DNA of 64,000 nucleotides from Solibacillus sp. R5-41 (GTDB lineage Bacteria; Bacillota; Bacilli; Bacillales_A; Planococcaceae), in assembly GCF_002736105.1 (NCBI RefSeq), contig NZ_CP024123.1:2658001-2722000 (forward strand), written 5' to 3'. The notes under the pieces are model-generated. The model did not search any database, was not told the origin of the DNA, and was given only the letters and a program-made list of their open reading frames with translations. A program made the translations under genes and the position numbers. Below, one piece after another: positions 62,175 to 64,000 of the stretch (position 1 is the first letter of the stretch; the number at the start of each line of letters is the position of its first letter).

Positions 62175-62340
62175 GTTTTTCCGCAGATGGGCGCTTTCTA
62201 TTAGGATTCTAATATAGTTTGGGCTTGTTAGGCTGGCTAAGCACATGAGTCATACAGCTTTGTGCACGACCAAGCCCAACACGATGTTGGTCACTCCGGT
62301 GTTGTCACACGACGTGGCGATTTTAGCCTAAGTTCTCCTT
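62175..62340. repeat. Repeat family II copy 2
   Basis: TTGTTAGGCTGGCTAAGCAC, ATGAG, CATACAGCTTTGTGCAC, then CCAACACGATGTTGGTCACT (a perfect 6-bp hairpin), GTTGTCAC and GTGGCGATTTTAGCC, which can pair back to GGCT. It shares its first half with copy 1 (57980) and its second half with copy 3 (63690). It fills the gap between yqhY and the channel gene. Confidence 0.55.
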
Positions 62341-62374
62341 TTAAAGTTTAATGGTGAGCCCTATACGTTATATG

Positions 62375-63451
62375 TCAAATCGTGTCATTCCATACAAATT
62401 GTTCTTGCTGCGTTTCGATTAATTGAATTTCATATTGTGTCAAATATTGCATCGCCGCAAATAAAATGTCCTGCTTTACTTGAAGCATTTCAGCCGTATC
62501 ATTTGTACTCACAAAATAGCGAACAATTATGCGGCAAGAGCTCGGGCGTAGTTCATCCATTGCCACATGGATAATATTTTTTAGCGTTTTTGGATGTAAG
62601 GCTATTTGTTCATGCAATGAGTTGATAAATTTCACGACGTTTTCTTCATTGTTTTCGCTCGAAACAAATAAATAATGTTCGATTTTACGTTGCTCACGCT
62701 TGGTCAAATTATATATTGGACGATTGACTAAATAGGAATTCGGGATATAGACAAGGCCTTTGTCACCTGTTTGAATAATCGTACTCCGTAAATTAATATC
62801 CTCTACCGTGCCATCAATTTTTCCATCGCCTGTCATAATCCAATCACCTATTTGAAATGGCTTATCCAGCGCGACACTCATCCCACCAAAAATATGTGCC
62901 AGCGTCTCACGAATTCCAAACGCGAGAGCAACTCCCGTCAATCCGATTGCTGTTAAAAAACCTTCCAAATTAAAACTCCATACCGATGCAATGGAAAACA
63001 TCGCAATGACCATTACAATCACTTTGCTGATGCGTAGGAAAAAGGGTGTTAAAATATCTTGATTTTCTCCCGTTTCAAAGCGCGTAGGATTTTTTAAGTA
63101 AAAGCTTAAAATGTCGTACAATGCCTTGAAAATAAAGTAAATATAAACCGATTCTATGAACTTTTGTAGTTTGAGTACATCAAATAACCAAACTTCCAAA
63201 AGCATTGATAACGACATTAATAGAAGCGTAAAGATAAATGCATTCCGGAATGCTGGAAATGTATATTTAGTTATATCGCTTAATACAGGATGCTGCTTTT
63301 TTTCCAGAAATGTCGCCATTTTCATCACAATTGGGCGAACAACAAGAAAAAGCATTAACAAACCAACAATAACGATCAAGATTGCAGCTAAAATATCCGT
63401 CCAAGTTGGTGCCTTAACTGCTGGTATAAACCATTTAATTGAATCCCACAA
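62375..63451 (-). CDS. MscS-family mechanosensitive channel
   Basis: A 358-residue channel started at the TTG at 63449-63451 (AGAAGGTGG 8 nt upstream, giving MWDSIKWFIPAVK); 15 more codons are open without a ribosome site. There are about five membrane helices. The pore-lining TM3-like segment is NLEGFLTAIGLTGVALAFGI, followed by RETLAHIFGGMSVALDKPFQ and the beta domain IGDWIMTGDGKIDGTVEDIN with LRSTIIQTGDKGLVYIPNS. The Gly/Ala-rich helix and the beta-domain signature identify the family. It opens under membrane tension to release solutes in hypo-osmotic shock. It is monocistronic; a repeat lies on each side. Confidence 0.93.
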   Translation of the reverse strand: MWDSIKWFIPAVKAPTWTDILAAILIVIVGLLMLFLVVRPIVMKMATFLEKKQHPVLSDITKYTFPAFRNAFIFTLLLMSLSMLLEVWLFDVLKLQKFIESVYIYFIFKALYDILSFYLKNPTRFETGENQDILTPFFLRISKVIVMVIAMFSIASVWSFNLEGFLTAIGLTGVALAFGIRETLAHIFGGMSVALDKPFQIGDWIMTGDGKIDGTVEDINLRSTIIQTGDKGLVYIPNSYLVNRPIYNLTKREQRKIEHYLFVSSENNEENVVKFINSLHEQIALHPKTLKNIIHVAMDELRPSSCRIIVRYFVSTNDTAEMLQVKQDILFAAMQYLTQYEIQLIETQQEQFVWNDTI

Positions 63452-63689
63452 AAAAATTCCACCTTCTTCATCCCGCAGTAACGGGCAGTAATTCATATGT
63501 AGTTATAAATAGCGTGTTAGATACACCCTTTCTCCTTCCTCGATTTGAGAAGCGTTAGGGAGATATCTCTACTCACTTTGCTATTTGCGCTTGCATCATA
63601 ACATGAGAGAGCTTATTTTGCCTAACAAAAAATATAGCTTTTCATTTTCATTGAGTATTTTCCGTGTAGAGTTACTAATAAGGAATCTT

Positions 63690-63790
63690 ATATGGATACT
63701 TATAAAGTGTGTAGAGGCTAAGTTGGGTAAGGACAACACGATGTTGGTCACTTAGGCTTTGCCGTGGGAGGCGGCGGTTTCAGATGATTG
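63690..63790. repeat. Repeat family II copy 3
   Basis: GTGTAGAGGCTAAGTTGGGT, then CAACACGATGTTGGTCACT and TAGGCTTTGCCGTGGGAGGCGG. The CAACACGATGTTGGTCACT core is identical to copy 2. It lies upstream of the channel gene. Confidence 0.5.
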
Positions 63791-63793
63791 AAG

Positions 63794-63913
63794 CTATTTT
63801 TGCTTTCTAAACTCGTTACCTAATGAATTAATTTGTTTGTATGTAATGCCCTCTTTTTTATATTTACTTGTCATTACATCAACATGACTTAAAAAATGAA
63901 CCAATATTAGCAA
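63794..63913 (-). other. Short open frame, possible gene fragment
   Basis: From a TTG at 63911-63913 to the TAG at 63794 the minus strand reads LLILVHFLSHVDVMTSKYKK, then EGITYKQINSLGNEFRKQ. The C-terminal part has coding-like composition, but there is no ribosome site and I recognise no family. The rest of 63497-64000 shows the family II repeat and no other gene. Confidence 0.25.
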
Positions 63914-64000
63914 ATGTTAATCAAATAATAATTTGCCTTGATACATTTTTGATTTTCTACTTAAACGGCAGTTACTTCACATTTTTCACTAAGTGTTCAG

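Overview
The window looks like a chromosome segment of a low-GC, endospore-forming member of Bacillales. The gene content and order best fit the Planococcaceae/Caryophanaceae (Lysinibacillus or Solibacillus type). The evidence is spo0A, spoIVB, recN and argR in the conserved Bacillus order, followed upstream by tlyA-dxs-ispA-xseB-xseA-folD-nusB and yqhY, and a bkd/methylmalonyl-CoA block with the small yqzF and prli42 genes. No rRNA, tRNA or CRISPR array was seen.

Region 1 (1-10.1 kb) is an accessory strip of unrelated single genes, mostly on the minus strand: lipoprotein, acetyltransferase remnant, cupin, histidine phosphatase, small membrane protein, NTF2-like protein, DUF3224-like protein with a WYL regulator, aldo/keto reductase, LysR regulator and VOC protein. 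About 14 copies of a roughly 40-bp palindromic repeat separate them. All copies point the same way, and none was seen in the remaining 54 kb. An IS3-family element has inserted into one composite copy. The strip looks like a cassette array, but no integrase is visible.

Region 2 (10.2-15.7 kb) holds a DUF3139 protein, a P-type cation ATPase, a membrane protein fused to a TlpA-like thioredoxin domain, a DUF3977 remnant and a GNAT protein. Region 3 (15.8-34.2 kb) is the branched-chain amino acid and propionyl/methylmalonyl-CoA block. The bkd genes run bcd-lpdV-bkdAA-bkdAB-bkdB and are followed by mutA-mutB-meaB, brxB, yqjA, methylmalonyl-CoA epimerase and a carboxyltransferase. Together they can convert valine and isoleucine carbon to succinyl-CoA. 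A sigma-A promoter with a CodY-like box lies before bcd. Upstream are yqzF, a glycerophosphodiesterase and a FapA/DUF342 protein.

Region 4 (34.2-38.4 kb) is a small accessory island with a decayed membrane-protein gene, two Nudix hydrolases, a histidine phosphatase, a nucleotidyltransferase and a PH-domain protein. Region 5 (38.5-63.5 kb) is conserved: spo0A, spoIVB, recN, argR, then tlyA to nusB and yqhY. Two blocks interrupt the order known from B. subtilis. A complete ydaJKLMN-type exopolysaccharide operon sits between tlyA and argR; its YdaK-like protein has lost the GGDEF signature but keeps the RxxD c-di-GMP binding site. A glpD-glpK pair sits between yqhY and nusB. The window ends after an MscS-type channel.

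Three further interspersed repeat families occupy intergenic spaces. The most striking is a roughly 190-bp family (about 17.9, 26.2, 29.8, 31.4 and 57.1 kb) whose stem sequences differ completely between copies while the pairing is kept, so selection or the mobility mechanism acts on the fold.
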